From contig NZ_HE997643.1 of NCBI RefSeq assembly GCF_000312485.1, positions 1,626,381-1,690,380 of the forward strand: DNA of 64,000 nucleotides. Direction: 5' to 3'. The notes beneath the pieces were generated by a model that saw only the letters and a program-made list of their open reading frames with translations, was not told the DNA's origin and made no database searches. This DNA comes from Yersinia massiliensis CCUG 53443. GTDB taxonomy: Bacteria > Pseudomonadota > Gammaproteobacteria > Enterobacterales > Enterobacteriaceae. The stretch's first letter is position 1; every line of letters begins with the position of its first letter. Positions 51,166-61,096 of the stretch are shown in pieces. A program made the position numbers and the translations under genes.

Positions 51166-53313
51166 ATGCATAAAGCACTCACGGTTTGTCCCTACTGCGG
51201 CTCTGGCTGCAAAATTAATTTGCTGGTTGAAAACGGCAAAGTTGTTGGCGCAGAAGGCGCTAATGGTGTCACTAATCAGGGTGAACTTTGCCTGAAAGGC
51301 TATTACGGCTGGGATTTCCTTAACGATACCAAGCTGCTCACGCCGCGCCTGAAACAGCCCATGATCCGTCGGCAAAAAGGCGGCAAGCTGGAAGCGGTGT
51401 CTTGGGATGAAGCTATCGAGTTTGCCAGTAGCAAATTACGGGCAATCAAAGAAAAATATGGCCCCGAAGCCATTATGCACACCGGCTCTTCCCGTGGACC
51501 AGGCAATGAAACCAATTATGTGATGCAAAAATTTGCCCGCGCCGTCACCGGTAGCAACAATATTGACTGCTGCGCCCGTGTTTGCCACGGCCCATCTGTG
51601 GCCGGTCTGCAAGTGACGCTGGGCAATGGCGCCATGAGCAACTCAATCTGCGAGATTGAAGACACCAAATGTATTTTGGTATTTGGCTACAACGCCGCCG
51701 ATTCACACCCGATCGTGGCCCGCCGTATCCTGAAAGCCAAAGAAAAAGGCGCAAAAGTGATTGTCTGCGATCCGCGCCATATTGAAACAGCCCGTATTTC
51801 AGACCTGTGGTTGCCACTGAAAAATGGTTCGAATATGGCGTTGGTCAATGCTTTTGCTAACGTGTTGATCACCGAAGAACTCTACGATAAAGACTATGTT
51901 TCACGCTATACCGAAGGTTTCGATGAGTATCGTGCCATCGTCGCCAAGTACACGCCGGAGTATGTCGAAGATATCACTGGCTTGCCCGCGCAAACTATCC
52001 GTGAAGCCATGCGTATCTATGCCGCCGCCCCTTCTGCCACAATTTTGTGGGGCATGGGCGTCACCCAGTGGGGCCAAGGTGTGGATGTCGTGAAAGGGTT
52101 ATCCGGCTTAGCCTTGTTGACCGGTAATCTTGGTCGCCCGAATGTCGGTGTCGGTCCGGTTCGTGGGCAAAACAACGTGCAAGGCGCTTGCGATATGGGA
52201 GCTTTGCCTAATATGTATCCCGGCTACCAGCCGGTGGTCGATCCCGCGACGCTGGAAAAATTTGCTAAAGCATGGGGTGTGCCTTCGTTATCCAACAAAA
52301 TTGGCTACTCCCTGACCGACGTCCCACACAAAGTGAAAGAAGGCAAAATCAAAGCCAACTACGTGATGGGCGAAGATCCGCTGCAAACAGAACCCGATCT
52401 TTCGATGATGCGGGAAGCGTTCAGTGAGTTAGAACTGCTGATTGTGCAGGATATTTTCATGACCAAAACCGCTGCCGAAGCGGATGTGATTTTCCCTGCC
52501 ACCTCTTGGGGTGAGCATGAAGGGGTTTATTCTGCCGCTGACCGAGGTTTCCAGCGTTTCGAAAAAGCCGTTGATGCACAAGGTGATGTGAAGCCGGATT
52601 GGGAAATCATCAGTCTGATGGCAACTGCTCTCGGTTATCCGATGAAGTATCACAATACCAAAGAGATTTGGGATGAGCTGCGCGAGCTGTGCCCGCTGTA
52701 CTACGGTGCGACCTACGAGAAAATGGCGGGGTTGGGTTATGTACCATGGCCCTGTACTACAGAAGACAGCCCCGGTACGCCGTGGTTGTATGCCGGTAAT
52801 AAATTTGACCGCCCTGGTGGTAAAGGATTGCTGTTTGCCAGTGAATGGCGTGCGCCAATGGAGCAGGTCGATGCGGATTATCCGTTAGTGCTCTGTACGG
52901 TGCGCGAAGTAGGTCACTATTCTTGCCGTTCGATGACGGGTAACTGTTCAGCGTTGCAAACATTGGCCGATGAACCAGGTTACGTGCAGATCAGCCCACA
53001 AGATGCCGATAAAATGCAGTTGCGGGATCAACAGTTGGTTTGGGTGGCATCACGGCGCGGCAAGGTGATTACTCGCGTTTCCGTCAGTGAGCGTATCAAT
53101 GTCGGTGCGGTGTATATGACCTACCAATGGTGGATTGGGGCCTGTAATGAGCTGACACTTGACCATCTGGATCCGATTTCCAAAACGCCAGAGTATAAGT
53201 ATTGCGCGGTTAAGCTGGAGGCTATTCCTGATCAGATTTGGGCAGAGAATTATGTGCAGCAGGAATATAGTCAGTTGAAGGCGCGGTTACGTAGAGAGGC
53301 TGAAGTGGTTTAG
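51166..53313 (+). CDS. fdhF: Formate dehydrogenase H, cysteine (selenium-free) form
   Basis: The 715-residue molybdopterin enzyme oxidises formate to CO2 for formate hydrogenlyase. The N-terminal [4Fe-4S] ligands are Cys8, Cys11, Cys15 and Cys42, with Lys44 following. At residue 140, where E. coli FdhF has selenocysteine encoded by TGA, this gene has TGC (51583-51585) in DCCARVCHGPSVAGLQ; His141 and Arg333-type residues appear kept. The protein is therefore made without the Sel machinery. Similar Cys-FdhF with FHL-2 is known from Pectobacterium. It is co-transcribed with hydN (34-nt gap). Confidence 0.96.
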   Translation: MHKALTVCPYCGSGCKINLLVENGKVVGAEGANGVTNQGELCLKGYYGWDFLNDTKLLTPRLKQPMIRRQKGGKLEAVSWDEAIEFASSKLRAIKEKYGPEAIMHTGSSRGPGNETNYVMQKFARAVTGSNNIDCCARVCHGPSVAGLQVTLGNGAMSNSICEIEDTKCILVFGYNAADSHPIVARRILKAKEKGAKVIVCDPRHIETARISDLWLPLKNGSNMALVNAFANVLITEELYDKDYVSRYTEGFDEYRAIVAKYTPEYVEDITGLPAQTIREAMRIYAAAPSATILWGMGVTQWGQGVDVVKGLSGLALLTGNLGRPNVGVGPVRGQNNVQGACDMGALPNMYPGYQPVVDPATLEKFAKAWGVPSLSNKIGYSLTDVPHKVKEGKIKANYVMGEDPLQTEPDLSMMREAFSELELLIVQDIFMTKTAAEADVIFPATSWGEHEGVYSAADRGFQRFEKAVDAQGDVKPDWEIISLMATALGYPMKYHNTKEIWDELRELCPLYYGATYEKMAGLGYVPWPCTTEDSPGTPWLYAGNKFDRPGGKGLLFASEWRAPMEQVDADYPLVLCTVREVGHYSCRSMTGNCSALQTLADEPGYVQISPQDADKMQLRDQQLVWVASRRGKVITRVSVSERINVGAVYMTYQWWIGACNELTLDHLDPISKTPEYKYCAVKLEAIPDQIWAENYVQQEYSQLKARLRREAEVV

Positions 53314-53322
53314 TCGAATCAA

Positions 53323-53356
53323 TGGCTACTGGACGCCTTATTGTGTTCAGTAGCCA
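53323..53356. terminator. Inverted repeat between convergent fdhF and hyfR
   Basis: TGGCTACTG (53323-53331) is exactly inverted as CAGTAGCCA (53348-53356) with a 16-nt loop. There is no U-tract on either side. A CATCTAATCCAA word occurs twice just beyond. Confidence 0.5.
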
Positions 53357-53399
53357 AACCGTCATCTAATCCAAGTTCTCACCTAATACAAACCATCAT

Positions 53400-55562
53400 C
53401 TAATCCAAACTCTCTTCTTCTTCGATACTTTTTACTGATATTCCTAATCGTTGCATGCGGGATAGCAAAGTGGTGCGTTTTAGCCCCAGTTTGATAGCGG
53501 CCCCTTTTGCCCCAGCGACTACGCCATTCGTTTCACGTAATACACGAATAATGCGCGCACGTTCAGATTCTGAAAACTCTGGCTCTTCACTTTCCGGTAA
53601 CAAGGGTTTGCGGACCGGTTTTTCCGGTGTCGGTTTGGCCGCCTCAAGGGGCGATAAGTGATATTCCAACTCTTGTAACTGCAAATTCAACGTGGTGCCT
53701 CGGCTGAGGATCACCGCTCGCTCAATCACATTTTCCAGTTCGCGAATATTTCCCGGCCAAGGTAAGCGACTGAGCAAACGCAATGTTTCGCTGGGGATGG
53801 TATCGATAATGCGGTTCATACGTTTGGCTATTTTCTGAGTGAAGAATTTCACCAATAAGGGAATATCTTCGGGGCGTTCCCGTAATGGCGGAATGACAAT
53901 AGGAAAAACATTGAGTCGATAATAAAGATCGCTGCGGTATTCGCGGTTAACCATCATTAATTTTAAATCGCGGTTCGTGGCCGCAATAAGGCGAACATCG
54001 ACCGGAATAATTTTACTGCCGCCCAAGCGTTCTATTTCTCGTTCTTGTAATACCCGTAATAGTTTGGGTTGCAGTTCAAGGGGAATATCCCCCACCTCAT
54101 CAAGAAAGAGTGTTCCACCATCGGCCATTTCAAATCGGCCAATCCGCTGGGTGGCCGCACCGGTATAAGCACCCTTTTCATGACCAAACAGATCACTTTC
54201 CATTAAGCCCGAAGGGATGGCAGCACAGTTCATTTTCACCATGCGCTTTTTCTTACGCAGGCTTAAATTATGGATAGCGCGGGCAATTAACTCTTTACCG
54301 GTTCCCGTTTCGCCGAGGATCAAAACGGTACAGTCGCTGGCCGCGACCATTTCGACTTGTTCTAATACCGCTTTAATACCGGCACTATGACCAATTATTT
54401 CGCCAAATTCCTCGTTATGAATAATCTGATCCGTCAGATACAGATTTTCATTCACCAATGAATCTTTGAGGCGGGTAATTTCCGCGTAAGCTAAGGCATT
54501 ATCCACTGCGATGGCAATACGGGCCGCGATTTGTCGCAATAATTTGAGGTTGCTGTCCGTAAAAAGGTCGCGCTGACATTGCGCCAGTTTTAATACGCCC
54601 AACATCTTATGGCCGAAAAAGAGCGGTAGCAGGCAAACCACCTGTAATCCCTCATCCAGCATATTGGCCAGTTGTTTATCTTCAGGTGCCAAGAGGGCAA
54701 TATCAGCCAGGTCAACCAGCAATAATTCTCGGCTGTGTAAAACCTGCCCAGCTAAAGTCCCCGCGATATCGACCCACGTTTGCTGGTGCTGTACCGCTTT
54801 ACCGGTTTGATAGCGCGTTGAAAAAACATGCAGTTTATCTTTATCGTCTTGAGAACCACACAGCGCCAAACTGATGTAATCAATATTGAAAAAGCGGTGT
54901 ATCTCTTTCGACACTTCTGCCGCTAAGACATCTAGCTCCAGCTTAGAGATAACCGTATTGGTGACGTCCACGAGTATGCGGTAGTGATCGCGTTCGAAAC
55001 GGAGTTTTTCACGCTCAGTTTCAGCACGATGAATATGAGAGATATTATCGACCGCGATAGCCACAACGTCAGCCAGCAATCCCAAAAAAGTGATCGCTTG
55101 CTCATCAAAGTCACTGCCATCGGTTTTAATAAACTCAACACACCCCGGCCAATGGTTATCATGGCCCAAGGGGAAATGGCAGCCAGCATCCAGTGCCTGA
55201 TAAGGTGCCAAATCACACACCGCGGAAAACTCCCGTTGCATACGCGGGTGGTCAGTCTGCAACAGCGTTTGTTGCTGCCAGGCCAAACCGCCGGGGCCTT
55301 CGGCAAACAGAATATTTTGCGTGCCCAAGACGGTGCTAGTGGCATCATCATGGGTATATAGCGTGATTTGGTTATACAGCGGGTTGAGCAGCAATAAATT
55401 AACACGTTGAAAACGGACTAAAGAAAAAGAAATCTTTCTGAGTTGATTAACCAATTCAGGGATATCCCGAATCAATAATAACTCTTTCGATACCCTGAAC
55501 AACGTATCTTGCCAAACCTGAGCCAAAGTGGGACGGGGTAGTTTTTTTGTGCTATCCATCAT
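53400..55562 (-). CDS. hyfR: Sigma-54-dependent formate-responsive activator (FhlA/HyfR type)
   Basis: The 720-residue regulator has two GAF domains (about 25-175 and 195-355), an AAA+ domain with Walker A GETGTGKE at 417-424 and Walker B GGTLFLDEVG at 482-491, and a Fis-type HTH at the C-terminus (GAAIKLGLKRTTLLSRMQRL). It has no receiver domain, as expected for FhlA/HyfR, which sense formate directly. The sigma-54 contact loop reads GAYTGA (464-469) instead of GAFTGA. Two adjacent ATGs exist (55562, 55559); the GGGAAT spacing slightly favours the second. FhlA and HyfR cannot be told apart with certainty here. Confidence 0.93.
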   Translation of the reverse strand: MMDSTKKLPRPTLAQVWQDTLFRVSKELLLIRDIPELVNQLRKISFSLVRFQRVNLLLLNPLYNQITLYTHDDATSTVLGTQNILFAEGPGGLAWQQQTLLQTDHPRMQREFSAVCDLAPYQALDAGCHFPLGHDNHWPGCVEFIKTDGSDFDEQAITFLGLLADVVAIAVDNISHIHRAETEREKLRFERDHYRILVDVTNTVISKLELDVLAAEVSKEIHRFFNIDYISLALCGSQDDKDKLHVFSTRYQTGKAVQHQQTWVDIAGTLAGQVLHSRELLLVDLADIALLAPEDKQLANMLDEGLQVVCLLPLFFGHKMLGVLKLAQCQRDLFTDSNLKLLRQIAARIAIAVDNALAYAEITRLKDSLVNENLYLTDQIIHNEEFGEIIGHSAGIKAVLEQVEMVAASDCTVLILGETGTGKELIARAIHNLSLRKKKRMVKMNCAAIPSGLMESDLFGHEKGAYTGAATQRIGRFEMADGGTLFLDEVGDIPLELQPKLLRVLQEREIERLGGSKIIPVDVRLIAATNRDLKLMMVNREYRSDLYYRLNVFPIVIPPLRERPEDIPLLVKFFTQKIAKRMNRIIDTIPSETLRLLSRLPWPGNIRELENVIERAVILSRGTTLNLQLQELEYHLSPLEAAKPTPEKPVRKPLLPESEEPEFSESERARIIRVLRETNGVVAGAKGAAIKLGLKRTTLLSRMQRLGISVKSIEEEESLD

Positions 55563-55889
55563 ATTCCCAATGTCATTAAGCCCAACGTAATTAAGCCCAA
55601 AAATGGATGATGACTACTTTAAAGTATTGAAATAAACAAATATATATTAACCCGCGATAAGCTTGATCTGGGTTAATAAACAATTTCATCTGGATTAATA
55701 AATTACCCCCTCGGTTGAAATCAAGTCTCATTTACATCAAAAATCAAAAAAAACATCAAGTTACATGCCGTTACATCTTAGTGTTTTTCCGTTCATTTCA
55801 CTCATCGCTATATAATTCAATGCATATCGATTCTTGAAGATATATCGACATCAAGCCTAAAAAGTAAAGAATATTCTCAACATAACGCA

Positions 55890-55905
55890 TGGTATGAAAA
55901 ATGCA
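55890..55905 (+). promoter_or_regulatory. Sigma-54 promoter of the formate channel gene
   Basis: TGGTATGAAAAATGCA has GG-N10-GC spacing, predicting a start near 55916, 91 nt before the ATG at 56007. The remaining gap 55563-55889 is AT-rich and should hold the hyfR promoter, which I could not place. Confidence 0.72.
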
Positions 55906-56006
55906 TGAATACGATGCCAGAGCAATAATGTTATGCCAAAACAAGAACGATTTAATTTTCATCTTATCACTCCCTTCAGCATTAAAATAAGCAATAGGAG
56001 TTAACA

Positions 56007-56861
56007 ATGAGTATTGAAAATCCCTTTGACCTACGCTTACCGGTTGATATGGCGAAACTTGCCGAGCAAGTCGGCATATATAAAGCCACCAAAAATCCAG
56101 CAACAACTTTTTATTTAGCCATGACGGCTGGCGTATTTATCTCAATTGCTTTTGTTTTTTACATTACCGCCACAACCGGCACGGCAGGTGTCGCATTCGG
56201 ATTAGCTAAGTTGGTGGGTGGCCTCTGTTTTTCTCTCGGCCTCATCTTAGTGATTATCTGTGGTGCTGATTTATTTACTTCTACGGTGTTAATTGTGGTG
56301 GCAAAAGCCAGCGGCAAGATCAGTTGGCGGCAATTAATTTGTAATTGGATCAACGTGTATTTCGGTAATTTGATTGGCGCATTATTTTTTGTCGGCTTGA
56401 TTTGGTTTGCCAGCCAACATACAGCAGCAAACGGGCTATGGGGCTTAAATGTGCTACAAACAGCCGATCACAAGTTGCATCACACTTTTGTCGAGGCTGT
56501 CTGTTTGGGGATTTTGGCAAATTTGATGGTCTGCCTCGCGGTGTGGATGAGCTATTCCGGCCATACTTTGACCGATAAAATCGTGGTCATGCTATTGCCT
56601 ATTGGCATGTTTGTCGCCAGCGGCTTTGAACACAGCATCGCCAATATGTTTTTGATTCCTTTAGCCATTGTGATTCGAGATTTTGCCTCGCCTGAATTCT
56701 GGCATGCCATTAATGCCACACCGGATCAATTCCCTGCCCTGACGATGTCTAACTTTATTATCGATAATCTTATTCCAGTCACTATTGGCAATATTATTGG
56801 TGGCGGATTATTGGTCGGGTTGACCTATTGGATTATCTATCTGCGCAACCCAGCTCATTAG
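56007..56861 (+). CDS. focB: Formate channel of the FNT family
   Basis: The 284-residue protein has six helices. It carries NPFDLRLPVDMAKLAEQ near the N-terminus, CGADLFTSTVLIVVAKASGK (TM2-TM3 loop with the gating Thr), a conserved Asn-rich turn NWINVYFGNLIGALFF, and ASGFEHSIANMF with the pore His. It moves formate across the inner membrane to supply FdhF and signal HyfR. AGGAG is 6 nt before the ATG. FocA and FocB are close; the FHL-2 linkage and its sigma-54 promoter favour focB. Confidence 0.9.
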   Translation: MSIENPFDLRLPVDMAKLAEQVGIYKATKNPATTFYLAMTAGVFISIAFVFYITATTGTAGVAFGLAKLVGGLCFSLGLILVIICGADLFTSTVLIVVAKASGKISWRQLICNWINVYFGNLIGALFFVGLIWFASQHTAANGLWGLNVLQTADHKLHHTFVEAVCLGILANLMVCLAVWMSYSGHTLTDKIVVMLLPIGMFVASGFEHSIANMFLIPLAIVIRDFASPEFWHAINATPDQFPALTMSNFIIDNLIPVTIGNIIGGGLLVGLTYWIIYLRNPAH

Positions 56862-56940
56862 CGCGAATGTGCGGAATGATTGATGGCAATGAACGTCTGG
56901 TAATGTCGTCAATTATGACGAAGTGACGTAAAAATGCACA

Positions 56941-56976
56941 AAGCCAGTCAGAAGGATCCTAACTGGCTTTTATTTA
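56941..56976. terminator. Terminator between focB and mglC
   Basis: AAGCCAGT (56941-56948) pairs with ACTGGCTT (56962-56969), followed by TTATTT on the plus strand. It suits focB; the minus side has little U-tract. Confidence 0.82.
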
Positions 56977-57001
56977 TGGCAACGTCATGACCAATATTCG
57001 A

Positions 57002-58012
57002 TTATTTTTTCTTCGCGTATTTCAGTGAGTCCAAAGCAACCGCAAAGATAATGATCGCGCCCTTAATAATGTACTGCCAGTAAGGGTTCACACCGATATA
57101 CGTCAGCCCGTAGTTAATGACGGTAAAGATGATAACCCCAGTGACAACGCCGATAACCGTACCGACCCCGCCACTGAAGGACACGCCGCCCACCACACAG
57201 GCTGCGATAGCATCTAACTCATACATAAACCCGAGGTTGTTGGTGGCGCTGCCGATACGGCCCGCTTCTAACATCCCGCCGAAGGCATAGAACACGCCAG
57301 ACAGCGCATAGATCATGATCAGGTTCAGTGGCACGTTCACACCAGAAACTTTTGCTGCTTCTGGGTTACCACCGATGGCAAAGATATTTTTACCGAAGCG
57401 TGTTTTGTTCCACAGCACCCAGACAAAGCCGATCGCAATTAACGCATAGAAGGTAATGTAAGAGAGTTTGAAATCACCAAACCTTAAGAACCCTTGCGCA
57501 AAGGTGGAGAATGCAGGGTCAAAGCCGGCAATCGGTGATGCACCAACATAGTCGTAATACAGTGAGTTAATACCGTAAACGATAATCATCGTACCCAATG
57601 TGGTAATAAAAGGCGTCACATTCAGATAAGCAATGATAATACCGTTGACCAAACCAATAACTGCACCAATCAGGCAAACCGTTAAGATAACGACAGGGAT
57701 AGGGACAGTCTGCAAATCAGGGAAAACTTTATTCACGTTATCCATAGATTGCAGCATGGTCGCGGCCACGACCGCAGCTAAGCCCACCTGACGACCGGCT
57801 GACAAGTCAGTCCCTTGAGTGACAATCAGGCCCGCCACACCGAGCGCGATAATAATACGCACCGACGATTGGGTCAGAATGTTACTTAAGTTCATCAGAC
57901 TTAAAAATGTCGGGTCCTTGACGATAATAATGGCCAGCAATACGAATAATACGACATAAATCCCGCCCTCTTTAAGGTAAGTGAGCATACTTTTCTTATT
58001 TAACGCATTCAT
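57002..58012 (-). CDS. mglC: Galactose/methyl-galactoside ABC transporter permease
   Basis: The 336-residue permease of the BPD_transp_2 family has about 8-10 helices, VTQGTDLSAGRQVGLAAVVA near residue 65 and NKTRFGKNIFAIGGNPEAAK near 200, the cytoplasmic coupling region. The C-terminus DSLKYAKKK matches the E. coli type. It forms the membrane channel for MglB-delivered galactose. It is the last gene of mglBAC, 20 nt after mglA. Confidence 0.97.
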   Translation of the reverse strand: MNALNKKSMLTYLKEGGIYVVLFVLLAIIIVKDPTFLSLMNLSNILTQSSVRIIIALGVAGLIVTQGTDLSAGRQVGLAAVVAATMLQSMDNVNKVFPDLQTVPIPVVILTVCLIGAVIGLVNGIIIAYLNVTPFITTLGTMIIVYGINSLYYDYVGASPIAGFDPAFSTFAQGFLRFGDFKLSYITFYALIAIGFVWVLWNKTRFGKNIFAIGGNPEAAKVSGVNVPLNLIMIYALSGVFYAFGGMLEAGRIGSATNNLGFMYELDAIAACVVGGVSFSGGVGTVIGVVTGVIIFTVINYGLTYIGVNPYWQYIIKGAIIIFAVALDSLKYAKKK

Positions 58013-58032
58013 AATAAGAACCTTCGACTAGA

Positions 58033-59553
58033 TTAGAGATGCAAGGATGCAAGACGTAATATTTCATTTTGCGTGGTATGTTTGGTTTCAACAATTCCCG
58101 CAACCTGACCATTACTCATTACCAAAATTCTGTCAGTGATCCCTAATAGCTCAGGCATTTCAGAGGAAATAATAATAATTCCTTTGTCTTTCTTCGCTAG
58201 TTCAGTCATTAACTGATAGATTTCAAACTTAGCACCGACATCAATACCCCGAGTCGGTTCATCCAACATTAATATTTCTGGCTGAGTGAGTAGCCAACGG
58301 CCAATAATGACTTTCTGCTGATTACCACCTGATAATGAACCAATACTGGTACGGTGACCCGGTGTTTTAACTCGCATCGCATCGATAACCCATTGGGTAT
58401 CGCTCTTCATGCGGGTATTATCCAGCAGCCCAAGCTTATTTTTATAATTACGGATATTAGAGATCAGGGAATTAAAACCAACATCAAGATAAGCGTAAAT
58501 CCCGGTTGAGCGGCGCTCTTCAGTCACCAGTGCGAACCCATGATTAATGGCTTCATTCGCGCTGTGATTATTAATTATTTTGCCGTGTAATTTAATGGTG
58601 CCAGCCACTTTTTCGCGAATACCAAATAAGGTTTCCACGATATCGGTACGCTTAGCCCCGACCAAACCGGCAATCCCCAAAATCTCGCCTTTATGCAAAT
58701 CAAAGGAAATGTCACGGATTGATGGTTGGCGTAGTGAGGTTAAATTCTTCACCTCTAAAATGACTTCACCCGGCGTATTCAGGCGATCAGGGAAACGCTG
58801 GCTCAGTGAGCGCCCGACCATCATGGAGATAATCTGGTCCATGGTCAGCCCTTCCAGCGGTTGGGTGGCGATCCATTGGCCATCACGTAATATCGTGATT
58901 TCATCACACAGTTGGAATATCTCTTCCATTTTATGGGAGATATAAACAATTCCGCAGCCACGATCTTTTAATTTTCGGATGATGGTAAAGAGATGATTAA
59001 CTTCTTTCTCTGTTAATGACGATGTTGGCTCGTCCATAATGACGATTTTGGCGTTATAAGAGAATGCTTTGGCTATTTCGATCATCTGCATTTGGGATAC
59101 GGATAACGTGGCGACTTTATCGCGTGGGTCAATATCAATATCCAACTCATCGAAAATAGCTTTGGTATCGTTGTACATTTTATCTTGATCGACAAAAAAG
59201 CCTTTAGTTGGGTAACGACCCAGCCACATATTGTCCATCACTGTACGCTGTAGCACCAAGTTTAATTCTTGATGCACCATAGAAACACCATGCTCTAATG
59301 CTTCTTTTGAGCTTTTAAACTCTATTTCTTGCCCCTGAAAGATGATACTCCCGGAGTCTTTTTTATAGATACCGAAAAGGCATTTTAATAGCGTTGACTT
59401 ACCTGCACCATTCTCGCCCATTAATGCATGGATAGAATTAGGCCGCACTTTAAGATTAACATTATCTAACGCCTTTACACCCGGAAATGATTTATTGATA
59501 TTGCTCATTTCCAGCAACCACTCGCGGGGTTGTGCTGTATTAATATCGGCCAT
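58033..59553 (-). CDS. mglA: Galactose/methyl-galactoside ABC transporter ATPase
   Basis: The 506-residue tandem ATPase has Walker [17 protein letters not shown] near residue 46, first signature [14 protein letters not shown] near 150, and a second domain with a degenerate Walker A ([12 protein letters not shown] near 290) and intact [16 protein letters not shown] near 405. One weakened and one intact site is usual for sugar importers of this class. It is the same length as E. coli MglA. It is separated from mglB by about 200 nt that hold a stable hairpin. Confidence 0.97.
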   Translation of the reverse strand: MADINTAQPREWLLEMSNINKSFPGVKALDNVNLKVRPNSIHALMGENGAGKSTLLKCLFGIYKKDSGSIIFQGQEIEFKSSKEALEHGVSMVHQELNLVLQRTVMDNMWLGRYPTKGFFVDQDKMYNDTKAIFDELDIDIDPRDKVATLSVSQMQMIEIAKAFSYNAKIVIMDEPTSSLTEKEVNHLFTIIRKLKDRGCGIVYISHKMEEIFQLCDEITILRDGQWIATQPLEGLTMDQIISMMVGRSLSQRFPDRLNTPGEVILEVKNLTSLRQPSIRDISFDLHKGEILGIAGLVGAKRTDIVETLFGIREKVAGTIKLHGKIINNHSANEAINHGFALVTEERRSTGIYAYLDVGFNSLISNIRNYKNKLGLLDNTRMKSDTQWVIDAMRVKTPGHRTSIGSLSGGNQQKVIIGRWLLTQPEILMLDEPTRGIDVGAKFEIYQLMTELAKKDKGIIIISSEMPELLGITDRILVMSNGQVAGIVETKHTTQNEILRLASLHL

Positions 59554-59642
59554 AGTTGTACCTGGCTAAGAACCGCCACTTATTGTTGGATATATTAATA
59601 TCCGCCATTAAGTGCGCACTCTAAAATAAGGATCAATGCAAC

Positions 59643-59706
59643 AAAAAACCTTCAGCCTCAGTGCCCGACTCCCTATACCGAATAATCAGTACCGAGGCCA
59701 GAAGGT
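59643..59706 (-). terminator. Intra-operon hairpin with U-tract between mglB and mglA
   Basis: On the minus strand AACCTTC-TG-GCCTC pairs with GAGGC-T-GAAGGTT and runs into TTTTTTG. This is a likely partial terminator or 3' stabiliser that keeps MglB in excess over MglA/C. Confidence 0.75.
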
Positions 59707-59753
59707 TAATGACTTTCTACCCGTCGTGCTTGGGTGTAAAACGTCTTCGACTG

Positions 59754-60746
59754 TTACTTAGTAAATTCAGCCAAGTTATCTTTATCGACGCCTACATACG
59801 GAATACGTACGATTTTGTTGTCGATTTTCCAGGTTGTCCCTTCAGCCGCAGGTTTACCATCAGCCAAGTTTTTCGCCAGATCGAACGTCGCTTTGGCCTG
59901 ATTGTTCGCATCGTTCAACACCGTACCGGCCATTTGACCTGATTTCACCATCGCTAACGCTTCTGGCAAGGCATCAACACCGAACACAGGAATGCTGGTT
60001 TTGTTGTGTGCTTTCAGCGCTTCTACTGCACCCATCGCCATCGCATCGTTGTTGGCAATAACCACTTCGATCTTGTTGGCGTTAGGACCGGATAACCACG
60101 CATCCATTTTATCTTTAGCCTGTGCGGTATCCCACATTGCGGTATCTAACTGCAATTGTTGCGTTGGAATGCCTTTTTCATTCAGCGTCTTAATCACGTA
60201 AGTGGTACGTGCTTCCGCATCTGGATGACCCGGTTCGCCTTTGAGCAATACAAATTGAATTTTGCCGTCTTTATTCAGATCCCATGCTGGATTCGCTTGC
60301 CAGTGTTTCGCTATCAGCTCACCCTGAATCACACCAGACTCTTTAGAGTCAGTCCCGACATAGTAAGCTTTGTCATAGCTGTCCAAGGCTTTACGTGAAG
60401 GCTCTTTGTTATAGAACACAACCGGCACATCGTTGGCGCGAGCTTTATCGATAACCACCGGTGCTGCTGCTGGGTCAACCAAGTTAATCGCCAGTGCTTT
60501 GACACCCTTAGCCAGCAACACGTCAATTTGATCGTTTTGCTTGGACTGGTCGTTCTGGGAGTCATTCATCAGTAAGGTAACGTCAGGAGATGCTTTGGCA
60601 TCTTTCTCGATAGCTTTACGGACCACGGACATAAAGTTGTCATCATACTTATAGATGGTGACACCAATACGGGTATCAGCTTGAGCAGCTGCGCCAAACA
60701 TCATGCTGGCAGCCAGAGCCGCTAATGTGAAAACCTTCTTATTCAT
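59754..60746 (-). CDS. mglB: Periplasmic galactose/glucose-binding protein
   Basis: The 330-residue protein has a signal peptide [20 protein letters not shown] with cleavage near Ala-Gln-Ala, then the mature [16 protein letters not shown]. The calcium loop [11 protein letters not shown] and [18 protein letters not shown] match E. coli MglB. It delivers galactose and glucose to MglAC and to the Trg chemoreceptor. The start at 60746 has GGAG upstream and fits the signal peptide; the frame is open a further 51 codons upstream, which are not part of the protein. The leader from the predicted transcription start is about 270 nt. Confidence 0.97.
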   Translation of the reverse strand: MNKKVFTLAALAASMMFGAAAQADTRIGVTIYKYDDNFMSVVRKAIEKDAKASPDVTLLMNDSQNDQSKQNDQIDVLLAKGVKALAINLVDPAAAPVVIDKARANDVPVVFYNKEPSRKALDSYDKAYYVGTDSKESGVIQGELIAKHWQANPAWDLNKDGKIQFVLLKGEPGHPDAEARTTYVIKTLNEKGIPTQQLQLDTAMWDTAQAKDKMDAWLSGPNANKIEVVIANNDAMAMGAVEALKAHNKTSIPVFGVDALPEALAMVKSGQMAGTVLNDANNQAKATFDLAKNLADGKPAAEGTTWKIDNKIVRIPYVGVDKDNLAEFTK

Positions 60747-61046
60747 TTGTATCTCCGGGTTTATGTAGGGTAGTACAGGGTGATAACACCATCGCCTAAC
60801 GAGAAAAAAACCATCGTAAAGCGGCTGACACTTAAATTTATCGTCCTTGACCGCACTCCACTCCGAAAAGGCCGCCTGAGTCGTCATAAACCATGTCATT
60901 TACCAACGTATTGTTTGCGGAACACACGTTGATAAATCGCTATTTTAAAAACCTGCTACCGCTTATTTTTTATCCGGTAGCCGATGACATATTGATACAT
61001 TCAGGTAGAAAACAGCTAGAGCATAGACGGCTCGTTGTTAAGAATC

Positions 61047-61080
61047 TGTGAATTTTCTCACAGATTGAAAACGGTTACAC
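61047..61080 (-). promoter_or_regulatory. mgl promoter: consensus CRP site and GalR/GalS operator
   Basis: TGTGAATTTTCTCACA (61047-61062) is a perfect CRP half-site pair. A minus-strand TATGCT -10 at 61025-61020 puts the start near 61013 and the CRP centre at -41.5 (class II). Next to it, GTGTAACCGTTTTCAA (minus strand, 61080-61065) matches the GalR/GalS operator pattern. The gap 60747-61096 holds nothing else evident. Confidence 0.85.
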
Positions 61081-61096
61081 AAGAATAAATTCGTAA

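Noticed and set aside
55798-56106. A 102-residue minus-strand frame upstream of and overlapping focB
   Set aside because: It runs through the predicted sigma-54 promoter and the focB start; Cys/Tyr-rich sequence without family features.
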